Source: Bradyrhizobium sp.
GTDB taxonomy: Bacteria > Pseudomonadota > Alphaproteobacteria > Rhizobiales > Xanthobacteraceae
Reading direction: 5' to 3'
Length of the DNA stretch: 61,729 bases
NCBI RefSeq assembly: GCF_028868675.1
Contig: NZ_JAGWUA010000003.1
Coordinates: 1 to 61,729, forward strand
The notes beneath the pieces were generated by a model. That model made no database searches. It was given only the letters and a program-made list of their open reading frames with translations, and was not told where the DNA came from. Positions within the stretch are counted from its first letter, which is position 1. Each line of letters starts with the position of its first letter. This document shows, piece after piece, positions 51,803 to 60,988 of this stretch. The translations under genes were made by a program, and so were the position numbers.

Positions 51803-53077
51803 ATGACGCCGCATCCGCCGGAATTGCATCGCATCGTGATCGTCGGGGCCGGCTTCGGCGGGCTGGAGGCGACCTATCGCCTGGCGGGCGCGCCGGTCGC
51901 GATCACGCTGATCGATCGCCGCAACCATCATCTGTTTCAGCCATTGCTCTACCAGGTCGCCACCGCTTCGCTCGCGACCAGCGAGATCGCCTGGCCGATC
52001 CGCTACCTCCTGCGCGACCGGCGTGAGGTGACGACGCTGTTTGCGACCGTGACGGGCGTCGACGCCGCGAGGCGCCGCGTGTTGCTGGAGGACGGCAGCG
52101 AGGTCCCCTACGACACGCTGGTGCTCGCGACCGGTGCACGCCACGCCTATTTCGGCCATGACGAATGGGAGAGATGGGCGCCGGGCCTGAAGACGCTGGA
52201 GGATGCCACCACGCTGCGGCGTCACATCCTGGTCGCCTTCGAGCGCGCCGAGCGCGAGACCGATCCGGAGCGGCGCGCGGCGCGGCTGACCTTCGTCATC
52301 GTCGGCGCGGGGCCGACCGGCGTCGAACTCGCCGGCACCATCGCCGAGATGGCCCATCACACCCTGCCGTCCGACTTCCGCAACATCGACACCCGCAAGG
52401 CGCGCGTGGTGCTGATCGAGGCGGGCCCGCGCGTGCTCGCGGGCTTCGGCGACGATCTCTCGGCCTACGCACAACAATCGCTGGAGAAGATCGGCGTCGA
52501 GGTAGTGCTGGGCCAGCCGGTCACCGAGATCGACCGCGACGGCGTGGTCTATGGCGGCCAGCGGCTGGATGCGAAGACCAAGATCTGGGCCGCCGGCGTC
52601 CGCGCCTCGCCCGCCGCCGAATGGCTGGGCGCGCCGGCCGACCGCGCCGGGCGCGTGCAGGTCGAGGCCGACCTCACCGTCGCCGGCCATCCCGAGGTTT
52701 TTGCGATCGGCGACACCGTCACGATCGACGCCTGGAACGGCAAGCCGGTGCCCGGCATCGCGCCGGCCGCCAAGCAACAGGGGCGCTACGTCGCCGAGAC
52801 CATCAAGGCGCGCCTGCGCGGCAAGACCACGCCGCCGTTCCGCTACAAGCACGCTGGCAGCCTCGCGCAGATCGGCAAGCGGCTCGCCGTGATCGATTTC
52901 GGCAGCATCAAGCTGCGCGGCGCGATCGCCTGGTGGATCTGGGGCATCGCCCACATCTACTTCCTGATCGGCCTGCGCCACCGCATGGCGGTGGCGCTGA
53001 GCTGGCTGTGGATCTATGTCCGCGACCAGCGCGCCGCGCGCCTGATCACGCAGGGCTCAAGCAAGGTGGTGGGGTGA
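51803..53077 (+). CDS. ndh: Type II NADH:quinone dehydrogenase
   Basis: A 424-residue flavoprotein that passes electrons from NADH to quinone without proton pumping. Two dinucleotide motifs are present: IVIVGAGFGGLEATYRL for FAD and FVIVGAGPTGVELAGTIAEM for NADH. The FAD-domain strand FAIGDT and quinone-side AKQQGRYVAETI are family-typical. A hydrophobic C-terminal segment (IAWWIWGIAHIYFLIGL) anchors it to the inner membrane. Start ATG at 51803, with AGGGG ten bases upstream. Confidence 0.92.
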   Translation: MTPHPPELHRIVIVGAGFGGLEATYRLAGAPVAITLIDRRNHHLFQPLLYQVATASLATSEIAWPIRYLLRDRREVTTLFATVTGVDAARRRVLLEDGSEVPYDTLVLATGARHAYFGHDEWERWAPGLKTLEDATTLRRHILVAFERAERETDPERRAARLTFVIVGAGPTGVELAGTIAEMAHHTLPSDFRNIDTRKARVVLIEAGPRVLAGFGDDLSAYAQQSLEKIGVEVVLGQPVTEIDRDGVVYGGQRLDAKTKIWAAGVRASPAAEWLGAPADRAGRVQVEADLTVAGHPEVFAIGDTVTIDAWNGKPVPGIAPAAKQQGRYVAETIKARLRGKTTPPFRYKHAGSLAQIGKRLAVIDFGSIKLRGAIAWWIWGIAHIYFLIGLRHRMAVALSWLWIYVRDQRAARLITQGSSKVVG

Positions 53078-53087
53078 TTTTCCTCTT

Positions 53088-53115
53088 CCCTTCTCCCTTT
53101 GCGGGAGAGGGAGCA
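53088..53115. repeat. Short GC-rich palindrome after ndh
   Basis: TCTCCC and GGGAGA form a hairpin around TTTGC within CCCTTCTCCCTTTGCGGGAG. It lies between the convergent ndh and ligase genes and may act as a shared terminator. A related longer palindrome is at 49857-49900. Confidence 0.5.
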
Positions 53116-53140
53116 CCTCCACCGGGACGATAATCGTGGC

Positions 53141-54817
53141 TCATCGCTGCACGGCTGAGGCCTCAATCTCCGCTGTTTCCGCCTTCAGCATCCGCTCAAG
53201 CGTCTCCAGCCGGTCCGCCTCGCGCGGCGGCTTGTCCCAGCGCAGCCGGCTGATGCGGGGAAAGCGCATGGCGACGCCGGACTTGTGCCGCGGCGAGCGC
53301 TGCAGGCCCTCGAAGGCCACCTCCAGCACCAGCCCCTTGTCCGGCTCGTGCACGACATGGCGCACGGGGCCGAATTTTTCCGTGGTGTTGCGGCGGACGA
53401 AGCGGTCGATCTGCAGCAGTTCCTCGTCCGTGAAGCCGAAATAGGCCTTGCCGACCGGCACCAGTTCGTCGCCGCTCTCACCCATCGTCCAGACCCCAAA
53501 GGTGTAGTCGGAATAATAGGACGAGCGCTTGCCGTGGCCGCGCTGCGCATACATCAGCACGGCGTCGATGACGTGCGGATCGCGCTTCCACTTCCACCAT
53601 TGGCCCTTCGGCCGGCCCGGCAGATAGGGCGCCTCGCGGCGCTTCAGCATCACGCCTTCGACCGCGTCGGCATCCTCGCCCGCGCCGGCGGCGGCCGGAT
53701 TGGCGCGCGCGGCCGTGAGTTGATCCCAGGTCGCGAAAGGAATCGTCGGCGACAGATCGATCCTGACGTCGCCGAGCTTCTCGACGAAGGTCTCGAGATG
53801 CTTGCGCCGCGCTTCGAACGGCAGTTCGCGCAAATCGTTTTCGTCGTCGCCGAGCAGATCGTAGGCGCGCAGATGGATCGGAAACTCCCTGACCAGTTTC
53901 GGCGAGACGACCTTGCGGTTGAGCCGCTGCTGCAGCACGTTGAAGCTCTGCACGCGGGCCTCGCGCACGACCAGGAGCTCGCCGTCGATCGCGCCGGGCA
54001 GGTGCAGCGACGGCAGCAAATCCGGAAAGCTCTGCGTGATGTCCTCGCCGCTGCGCGAATAGAGCCGCGCCACGATGTGGCCCCGCGCGTCGCGCCCGGC
54101 GACCGCCTGTACGCGGATGCCGTCCCATTTCCACTCGGCGATGTAGTCGCTCGCGTCCATGCCGGCGAAGTCGGTGTTTTCGACCGCATGCGCCAGCATC
54201 ACCGGGCGGAACGGCGCGGGATCGCGGTTGACCGGCTTCTCGCCGCGGCCTTCCAGCCAGGCGAACAGGTCGAGATAGGGCGGGCTGAGCCCTGGCCAGA
54301 TCAGCTCGACGTCGTGCGGGTCCTCGTCGCCCAGCGCAGCCGCCGCGGTCTTCGCCAGCCGCGCGGAAACGCCGATGCGCATGGCGCCGGTGACGAGCTT
54401 CAGGAGCGCCCAGCGGCCGGTCTCGTCGAGCTCGTCGAGCCAGCGCGAAAGCTGTTTCGGTAGCTCGGTCTTGCCGAGCGTACGCAGCCTGGCGACGACC
54501 TCGGTCAGCGTCGGCGGGGGAGGATTGTTGTGGGCGATCAGCTCGGTCTTCGGCCACATCAGCGCTACCGTCTCGGAGAGATCGCCGACGTAGTCATATG
54601 ACAGCCCGAACAGGACGGGATCGGTGCGCGCGGCGATGAGGTCGCGGATCAGCGCCGGCTTTGCGTGCTTGAAGCTGAGCGCGCCGGTGAGCGCGGCGAG
54701 CGCATAGCCGCGGTCGGGATCGCTGGTCTCGCGAAAATAGCCGGTGACCAGCCGCAGCTTGTTGGTGCGGCCGGGTTCGTAGGCGAGGCGGTCGAGCAGC
54801 TCGGCGAAGCGGTTCAT
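53141..54817 (-). CDS. ATP-dependent DNA ligase of the Lhr-Lig-Exo-Pde repair set
   Basis: A 558-residue DNA ligase. An N-terminal DNA-binding domain (1-205) precedes the nucleotidyltransferase core with the lysine adenylation motif EWKWDGIRV (K230), later motifs DGELL and VEGVMLKRR, and the OB domain starting near WWKWKR. Such ligases are encoded with a helicase, MBL exonuclease and phosphodiesterase in a conserved bacterial repair set. The ATG at 54815-54817 overlaps the exonuclease stop by four bases. Confidence 0.92.
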   Translation of the reverse strand: MNRFAELLDRLAYEPGRTNKLRLVTGYFRETSDPDRGYALAALTGALSFKHAKPALIRDLIAARTDPVLFGLSYDYVGDLSETVALMWPKTELIAHNNPPPPTLTEVVARLRTLGKTELPKQLSRWLDELDETGRWALLKLVTGAMRIGVSARLAKTAAAALGDEDPHDVELIWPGLSPPYLDLFAWLEGRGEKPVNRDPAPFRPVMLAHAVENTDFAGMDASDYIAEWKWDGIRVQAVAGRDARGHIVARLYSRSGEDITQSFPDLLPSLHLPGAIDGELLVVREARVQSFNVLQQRLNRKVVSPKLVREFPIHLRAYDLLGDDENDLRELPFEARRKHLETFVEKLGDVRIDLSPTIPFATWDQLTAARANPAAAGAGEDADAVEGVMLKRREAPYLPGRPKGQWWKWKRDPHVIDAVLMYAQRGHGKRSSYYSDYTFGVWTMGESGDELVPVGKAYFGFTDEELLQIDRFVRRNTTEKFGPVRHVVHEPDKGLVLEVAFEGLQRSPRHKSGVAMRFPRISRLRWDKPPREADRLETLERMLKAETAEIEASAVQR

Positions 54818-55857
54818 ACCTCGGCCTCGCTTGCGAGCGCCGTCTCGCTCTCCTCATCGCCATAGCCGACGAGGTCGAGCGGCTGCGCCCGCAGGCCCTG
54901 GGCCTTACACCAATGCACCAGCGCGTCCTCCTGGCCGTGGGTGACCCAGACCTCGCCGGCGCCGGTCGCCGCGATGGTCGCGGTCAGGCCGTCCCAATCG
55001 GCGTGATCGGAGATCACGAGCGGCAGCTCGACGCCGCGCTGCCGAGCCCGCGCGCGCACCCGCATCCAGCCCGAGGCGAAGGCGGTGACGGGGTCGGGGA
55101 AGCGGCGGGTCCAGAGATCGGAGGTGGCGGACGGCGGGGCGAGGGTGATGGTGCCGGCGAGGTCGGCCTTCTTCATGCCGCGCGCGGGGCGCAGTTCGCC
55201 GAGGCTGACGCCGCGGCTCGCATAGTACTGCGTGATCGCCTCCATCGCGCCGTGCAGATGGATCGGAGCGTCATAACCTTGCTGGCGCAAGAGCGCGATG
55301 ACGCGCTGCGCCTTGCCGAGCGAATAGGCGCCGACCAGATGCGCCCGTTCCGGAAACAGCGCGACGGAGGCGAGCAGCTTCTTCACCTCGTTCGCCGCGT
55401 CGCCGTGCCGGAACACCGGCAGGCCGAAGGTTGCCTCCGTGATGAAGACGTCGCAGGGCACGAGCTCGAACGGCGCGCAGGTGGGATCGCGGGCCTCCTT
55501 GTAGTCGCCGGAGGCGACGATGCGGGTATCCCCGCATGTCACCGCGATCTGCGCCGAGCCCAGCACGTGGCCGGCCGGATGAAAGGCGACGCCGACGTCG
55601 CCGAGCCGGATCTCCTCGCCGTAAGCGATCGCCTGCGTCGAGCCGGCAAAGTCCTCGCCGTAGCGCAGCCGCATCATGTCCAGCGTTTCCCGCGTCGCCA
55701 GCACCGCGCCGTGGCCGGCGCGGGCGTGGTCGGAATGGCCGTGGGTGATCAGCGCCCGCGCAACGGGGCGCACGGGGTCGATATGGAAGCCGCCCGGCTT
55801 GCAGCAGAGGCCGGCGGCAGTTGGCAGCAGGATGTCTTGCGGGCGCATTTCTGTCAT
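54814..55857 (-). CDS. Ligase-associated DNA exonuclease, MBL fold
   Basis: A 347-residue metallo-beta-lactamase/beta-CASP-type nuclease. The metal motif THGHSDHARAG is followed by PAGHVLGSAQIAV, ASGDYKEARDP and the C-terminal SDHADWDG, all typical of the ligase-associated exonuclease. It probably processes DNA ends for the ligase, with which it is co-translated. Two ATGs, 55855-55857 and 55846-55848, are possible. It is divergent from the TPR-methyltransferase gene with 54 bases between. Confidence 0.9.
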   Translation of the reverse strand: MTEMRPQDILLPTAAGLCCKPGGFHIDPVRPVARALITHGHSDHARAGHGAVLATRETLDMMRLRYGEDFAGSTQAIAYGEEIRLGDVGVAFHPAGHVLGSAQIAVTCGDTRIVASGDYKEARDPTCAPFELVPCDVFITEATFGLPVFRHGDAANEVKKLLASVALFPERAHLVGAYSLGKAQRVIALLRQQGYDAPIHLHGAMEAITQYYASRGVSLGELRPARGMKKADLAGTITLAPPSATSDLWTRRFPDPVTAFASGWMRVRARARQRGVELPLVISDHADWDGLTATIAATGAGEVWVTHGQEDALVHWCKAQGLRAQPLDLVGYGDEESETALASEAEV

Positions 55858-55911
55858 ATAGGCTGCGCTCCGCTTCATTCGAGTCATCTGCCCGCGCGTT
55901 CCGGTTCCGCT

Positions 55912-56838
55912 ATGCCGCTCCGCCTTTTCCTGTCCTCCGGCGACCTGATGGCCGACCGCCGTTTCGAGTTCGCGCGCGACCTGCAGCTCAAGGGCGACCT
56001 GCCGGCCGCCGCCGATCTCCTGGAGCAGGCGATCGAGCTCGCACCGGATTTCACCTCGGCCTGGTTCACCCTCGGCGAGATCCGCGAGAAGCTGGGCGAG
56101 CGCGACAAGGCCATTACCGCGTTCCGCGAGGCGCGGCGGATCGATCCCGGCGACCGGCATGGCGCGAGCCTGCATCTGATGCGGCTCGGCGACGCGGAGC
56201 TCGCCGACATGCCCAGGGCCTACGTGCAGGCATTGTTCGACCAGTATGCGCCGCATTTCGAGCATGCGCTGATCGACGACCTCGGCTACCGCGCGCCGTC
56301 GCTGATCTTCAAGGCGGTGCTGGCGGCGCGCGTCGCCGCGAAGAAGCCGGCGCTGTTCAAGCGCGCCATCGATCTCGGCTGCGGCACCGGGCTTGCCGCG
56401 GCGGCTTTCGCCAGGCAGGTCGATCATTTCACCGGCATCGACCTGTCGCCCGGCATGATCAAGGAGGCGCGCGCAACCGGCCTCTATGCCGAGCTCGAGG
56501 TCGCCGACATGATCGAGGGCCTGCGGGGCAAGGCGGACGCCGGCGCGAACCTGATCGTGGCGGCCGATGCGATGGTCTATCTCGCCGATCTCGGTGCCGT
56601 GCTGTCCGAGGCGAGGCGCGTGCTCGCCGCAGGCGGCGTGCTCGCCTTCACGCTGGAGACCCATGACGGCAAGGGCGTGGTTCTCGGCGAGGGTCTGCGC
56701 TATGCCCACGGGGTGGAATATGTGCGCGACGCGATCGCGAAGGCCGGACTCCGGCTCGTGACGCTGGAGCCGGCCTCGCCGCGCAACGAGAACAACGAGC
56801 CGGTGCGCGGTCTCGTCGTCGTCGCCGAGAAGACGTGA
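55912..56838 (+). CDS. TPR-containing methyltransferase (COG4976-like)
   Basis: A 308-residue protein with an N-terminal TPR region (about 18-85: AADLLEQAIELAPDFTSAWFTLGEIREKLGERDKAITAF in adjoining repeats), a linker (YVQALFDQYAPHFEHALIDDLGYRAP) characteristic of this group, and a SAM-binding domain with AIDLGCGTGLAAAAF. The methyl acceptor is unknown; TPRs suggest a protein partner. It is divergent from the exonuclease gene, and a binding-protein gene follows after 123 bases. Confidence 0.88.
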   Translation: MPLRLFLSSGDLMADRRFEFARDLQLKGDLPAAADLLEQAIELAPDFTSAWFTLGEIREKLGERDKAITAFREARRIDPGDRHGASLHLMRLGDAELADMPRAYVQALFDQYAPHFEHALIDDLGYRAPSLIFKAVLAARVAAKKPALFKRAIDLGCGTGLAAAAFARQVDHFTGIDLSPGMIKEARATGLYAELEVADMIEGLRGKADAGANLIVAADAMVYLADLGAVLSEARRVLAAGGVLAFTLETHDGKGVVLGEGLRYAHGVEYVRDAIAKAGLRLVTLEPASPRNENNEPVRGLVVVAEKT

Positions 56839-56961
56839 GTCCAAAGACTTGAGTCTAGACGCTAGGCGAAATGCGATGAGCGGCATTGCGTCGCAAAGCG
56901 TCGTGTTCCCACTTGCGACGCATGGCCCAATGCGCACTATGGCGCGCGTTCAGGGAGATTC

Positions 56962-58197
56962 ATGCCAATGACCAAGCATCCATCGCGGCGCGATTTCAGC
57001 GCCGCCGCGCTCGCCACGATCGCCGCGTCCACTCTGCCCGCGCCCCATGTCTGGGCGGCGGAAAAGAAATATGATGCGGGCGCGAGCGACACCGAGATCA
57101 AGCTCGGGCAGACCGTGCCGCATTCCGGTCCCGGCTCGCTCTACGGCGTGCTCGGCCGCGTCGGCGAAGCCTATTTCCAGATGCTGAACGAGAAGGGCGG
57201 CATCAACGGCCGCAAGGTCAAGTTCCTCACCATGGACGACGCCTACAGCGCGCCGAAATGCGTCGAGGCGACGCGGCGGCTGGTCGAGCAGGAGGAGGTG
57301 CTGGCGCTCTACGGCTCGCTCGGCACTGCGCCGCAGACCGCCGTGCACAAATATCTCAACTCCAAGGGCGTGCCGCAGCTCCTGCTCAATACCGGCGCGT
57401 CCAAGTGGAACAATCCGAAGGAATTCAAGTGGACGATGGCGGGCCTGCCGCTCTATCCGACGGAAGCGCGCATCCTCGCCAAGCACGTCGTCAGCGTGAA
57501 GCCGAATGCGAAGGTCGGTATCCTCTACCAGAACGACGATTTCGGCCGCGACTTCCTCGGCCCGTTCAAGAAGGTGCTGGCCGATGCCGGCGGCACCGCG
57601 CAGGTGATTTTGGAGCAGACCTACGATCTGACCGATCCGACCATCGACTCCCAGCTCATCAATCTCTCGAAGTCGGGCGCCGACGTCTTCTACAACATCA
57701 CCACCGGCAAGGCGACGTCGCAGTCGATCCGCAAGGTGGCCGAGCTCGGCTGGAAGCCGCTGCATCTGTTGTCGGCGGGCTCGACCGGCCGCTCGATCCT
57801 CAACGCCGCGGGCCTGGAGAACGCCGCCGGCATCGTCGCCATTCGCTACGCCAAGGAAGTCGGCGTGCCGCGCTGGGAGAAGGATCCCGACGTGATGGCC
57901 TTCGAGGATCTGCGCAAGAAGTACCTGCCCAACGTCGATCCCGACAACACCATCGCCTTCGCCGGCTACGGCCAGGTGGTGACGATGGCCGAGATCTTGC
58001 GCCGCTGCGGCGACGATCTCACCCGCGCCAACGTGCTGAAGCAGGCCGCGTCCCTGGCCGGCTTCCACTCGCCGTATTTCCTCGACGGCATCGCCTACAG
58101 CTACACGCCCGAGGACTACACGCCGATGAAGACGCTCTACATCTCGATCTTCAACGGCAAGGACTGGGACATCTCCGACAAGCCCGTGACGGAGTAG
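56962..58197 (+). CDS. Branched-chain-type ABC substrate-binding protein, Tat-exported, orphan
   Basis: A 411-residue type 1 binding protein with a Tat-like signal (SRRDFSAAALATI, cleavage near HVWAA). Blocks IKLGQTVPHSGPGSLYG, LNEKGGINGRKVKFL and LYQNDDFGRDFLGPF are LivJ/LivK-type. No permease or ATPase lies nearby, so it uses transporters elsewhere or has a sensing role. It separates the two halves of the DNA-repair gene set without any apparent functional link. Confidence 0.9.
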   Translation: MPMTKHPSRRDFSAAALATIAASTLPAPHVWAAEKKYDAGASDTEIKLGQTVPHSGPGSLYGVLGRVGEAYFQMLNEKGGINGRKVKFLTMDDAYSAPKCVEATRRLVEQEEVLALYGSLGTAPQTAVHKYLNSKGVPQLLLNTGASKWNNPKEFKWTMAGLPLYPTEARILAKHVVSVKPNAKVGILYQNDDFGRDFLGPFKKVLADAGGTAQVILEQTYDLTDPTIDSQLINLSKSGADVFYNITTGKATSQSIRKVAELGWKPLHLLSAGSTGRSILNAAGLENAAGIVAIRYAKEVGVPRWEKDPDVMAFEDLRKKYLPNVDPDNTIAFAGYGQVVTMAEILRRCGDDLTRANVLKQAASLAGFHSPYFLDGIAYSYTPEDYTPMKTLYISIFNGKDWDISDKPVTE

Positions 58198-58214
58198 GTC
58201 AGGCAACAGGCGCT

Positions 58215-58270
58215 CCCCGGATGCAGCGCAGCGCGCCGCCCTTGCGGCGTGGTGCGCTGCTGATCCGGGG
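58215..58270. repeat. Palindromic repeat (CCCCGGATGCAGCG type)
   Basis: CCCCGGATGCAGCGCAGCGC pairs imperfectly with GGTGCGCTGCTGATCCGGGG. It follows the binding-protein stop by 17 bases and may end that transcript before the helicase gene. Confidence 0.65.
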
Positions 58271-58284
58271 GCCATCGGCGGCGT

Positions 58285-58332
58285 AGGTCCCGGCTCGGCG
58301 GCGCGGCGTTGCACGCTGCACCGCGTCCGGGA
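58285..58332. repeat. GC-rich intergenic repeat (GGTCCCGGCTC type), copy 2
   Basis: Begins AGGTCCCGGCTCGGCGGC and ends CACCGCGTCCGGGA. Related to 43278-43332. Confidence 0.45.
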
Positions 58333-58383
58333 GAGAGCATCCGCCCCTCGACGAATGCGCGCCCACGGCTTACCTCTTGTGCC

Positions 58384-60957
58384 GTGCCGCCAAGAACCCT
58401 CACCGTTTCGGCCGAGCCGGCCGTGCTGCTGCCCGACCGCTTCCTGCAATGGTTCGCGGCCCGCGGCTGGTCGCCGCGCCCGCATCAACTGGCGCTGCTG
58501 GAGAAGGCGCGTGACGACCGTTCGGCCCTGCTGATCGCGCCGACCGGCGCCGGCAAGACGCTCGCGGGATTCTTGCCGACGCTGGTCGAGCTGTCGTCTC
58601 CCTCTTCGATGGCGGCAGATGGCAGGAGCTTCATTTCCACTGGCCGCACCCTGCAGCGCTCGCGCGGCCTGCACACGCTCTACATCTCGCCGTTGAAGGC
58701 GCTCGCCGTCGACATCGCGCGCAATCTGGAGCGGCCGATTGCCGAGATGGGACTGCCGATCAGGGTCGAGACTCGCACCGGCGACACGCCGGTGTCGCGC
58801 CGCCAGCGGCAGCGGCGCTACCCGCCGGACATCCTGTTGACCACGCCCGAGCAGCTCGCGCTGCTGATCTCCTCCGACGACGCGCCGTTCCTGTTCTCCT
58901 CGCTGAAGCGCGTCGTGCTCGACGAGCTGCATGCGCTCGTCATCTCCAAGCGCGGCGACCTCCTGTCGCTCGGCCTGGCGCGGCTGTGGCGGCTCGCGCC
59001 GCAGATGCGCGCGATCGGACTGTCGGCGACCGTGGCCGAGCCGGACTCGCTCGCGCGTTTCCTGATGCCGCAGCCGGAGGGCAGGGCGGTCGCCGCCGAC
59101 ATCGTCATCGCCGGCGGCGCGGCGCCGCCTGTCGTCGAGATGCTCGACACACGCGAGCGGCTGCCCTGGGCCGGACACTCCGCGCGCCATGCGCTCGCCG
59201 AGGTGTACGAGCTGATCAAGCAGAACAAGACCACGCTCGTCTTCGTCAACACGCGCAGCCAGGCCGAGATGCTGTTCCAGGAGCTCTGGCGCATGAACGA
59301 CGACGGGCTTGCGATCGCGCTGCATCATGGCTCGCTCGACGTCGCGCAGCGCCGCAAGGTCGAGGACGCCATGTCGGCGGGAAAGCTGCGCGGCGTGGTC
59401 TGCACCTCCTCGCTCGATCTCGGCGTCGATTGGGGCGACGTCGACCTCGTCATCAACATCGGTGCGCCCAAGGGGGCTTCGCGCCTGATGCAGCGGATCG
59501 GCCGCGCCAACCATCGTCTCGACGAGGCCTCGCGCGCGGTGCTGGTGCCGGCCAACCGCTTCGAGGTGCTGGAGTGCGCCGTCGCGATCGACGCGATCGC
59601 CGAGAATGCGCAGGACACCCCGCCGTTGCGAACCGGCGCGCTCGACGTGCTGGCGCAGCACGTGCTCGGCTGCGCCTGCGGCGAGCCGTTCCTGTCCGAC
59701 GAGCTCTATGCCGAGGTGCGCTCGGCCGCGCCCTATTTCGGCCTGGCGCGGCAAGACTTCGACGACGTCGTCGATTTCGTCGCCACCGGCGGCTATGCGC
59801 TGAAGAGCTATGAGCGCTTCGCCCGCATCAAGCAGGACAGGCAGGGGCGCTGGCGCGTCGCCAATCCGCGCGTGCGGCAGAGCTATCGCCTCAATGTCGG
59901 CACCATCGTCGAGGAGCCGATGCTGAAGGTGCGCCTGGTGCGTTCGCGCGCGACCGGAGCCGGATCGACCGGCGCGATCGCGCGCGGCGGCCGCGTGCTC
60001 GGCGAGATCGAGGAATATTTCATCGAGGGCCTGAGCGCCGGCGACACCTTCGTGTTCGGCGGCGAGGTGGTGCGCTACGAGGCGCTCGCCGAGGACCAGG
60101 TCTATGTCTCCCGCGCGCACGATTCCGATCCCAAGGTGCCGTCCTACATTGGCGGCAAGTTTCCGCTCTCGACCTATCTCGCCGAGCGCGTGCGCCGCCT
60201 GCTCGACGACCGGCGTGCGTGGGGCGCTCTCCCTGAGCAGGTGCGCGACTGGCTGTCGCTGCAGAAGGACATCTCGCGCGTGCCTGCCGTGCGCGAGCTG
60301 CTGGTCGAGACGTTTCCGCGCGGCAACAAGCATTATCTCATCTGCTACCCCTTCGAGGGACGGCTCGCGCACCAGACGCTCGGCATGCTGCTCACGCGCC
60401 GGCTGGAGCGCGCCCGCGCCCGCCCGCTCGGTTTCGTCGCCAACGAATACGCGGTCGCGATCTGGAGCCTGGGCGACGCCGCCTTCATGGTCCGGCACGG
60501 CCAGCTCGATCTCGACGCGCTGTTCAGTCCCGACATGCTCGGCGACGATCTCGAGGCCTGGCTCGCCGAATCCGCGCTGATGAAGCGCACCTTCCGCAAC
60601 TGCGCCATCATCTCCGGCCTGATCGAGCGCCGCTTCACCGACGAGGAGAAGAAGAACCGGCGGCAGGTGCTGTTCTCGACCGATCTCGTCTACGACGTCC
60701 TGCGCAAGCACCAGGCCGACCACGTGCTGCTGCGCGCCGCGCGCGCCGATGCGGCCACGGGCCTGCTCGACCTGCGCCGGCTCGGCGACATGCTGGCGCG
60801 CATCAAGGGCCGCATCACCCACCGGGAACTCGACCACGTCTCCCCCCTCGCCGTCCCCGTGATGCTGGAAATCGGCTGCGAGTCGGTCTATGGCGAAGCG
60901 GCAGACGAGCTCTTGGCGGAAGCTGCCGAGGAGCTGGTCAGGGAAGCGATGTCGTAG
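58384..60957 (+). CDS. Ligase-associated DExH helicase, Lhr-core type
   Basis: An 857-residue superfamily 2 DNA helicase. Motifs in order: RPHQLALL (Q-like), LIAPTGAGKT (Walker A), ISPLKAL, TTPEQLALL, LDELHAL (DExH), LSATVAE, LVFVNTRSQAE, TSSLDLGVDWG and QRIGRANHR. The winged-helix/Lhr-specific half follows to the end. It translocates on single-stranded DNA and unwinds duplexes, acting with the ligase, exonuclease and phosphodiesterase. No ATG exists near the conserved start; GTG at 58384 is preferred and TTG at 58309 is an alternative. Confidence 0.9.
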   Translation: MPPRTLTVSAEPAVLLPDRFLQWFAARGWSPRPHQLALLEKARDDRSALLIAPTGAGKTLAGFLPTLVELSSPSSMAADGRSFISTGRTLQRSRGLHTLYISPLKALAVDIARNLERPIAEMGLPIRVETRTGDTPVSRRQRQRRYPPDILLTTPEQLALLISSDDAPFLFSSLKRVVLDELHALVISKRGDLLSLGLARLWRLAPQMRAIGLSATVAEPDSLARFLMPQPEGRAVAADIVIAGGAAPPVVEMLDTRERLPWAGHSARHALAEVYELIKQNKTTLVFVNTRSQAEMLFQELWRMNDDGLAIALHHGSLDVAQRRKVEDAMSAGKLRGVVCTSSLDLGVDWGDVDLVINIGAPKGASRLMQRIGRANHRLDEASRAVLVPANRFEVLECAVAIDAIAENAQDTPPLRTGALDVLAQHVLGCACGEPFLSDELYAEVRSAAPYFGLARQDFDDVVDFVATGGYALKSYERFARIKQDRQGRWRVANPRVRQSYRLNVGTIVEEPMLKVRLVRSRATGAGSTGAIARGGRVLGEIEEYFIEGLSAGDTFVFGGEVVRYEALAEDQVYVSRAHDSDPKVPSYIGGKFPLSTYLAERVRRLLDDRRAWGALPEQVRDWLSLQKDISRVPAVRELLVETFPRGNKHYLICYPFEGRLAHQTLGMLLTRRLERARARPLGFVANEYAVAIWSLGDAAFMVRHGQLDLDALFSPDMLGDDLEAWLAESALMKRTFRNCAIISGLIERRFTDEEKKNRRQVLFSTDLVYDVLRKHQADHVLLRAARADAATGLLDLRRLGDMLARIKGRITHRELDHVSPLAVPVMLEIGCESVYGEAADELLAEAAEELVREAMS

Positions 60958-60988
60958 AGAATTTGCCGGTGGGCGCGTTGATCTATCC

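Noticed and set aside
53141..60957. SOS (LexA) boxes of the alphaproteobacterial GTTC-N7-GTTC type in front of the repair genes
   Set aside because: None with the correct spacing was seen in the gaps before exo, the methyltransferase or the helicase.
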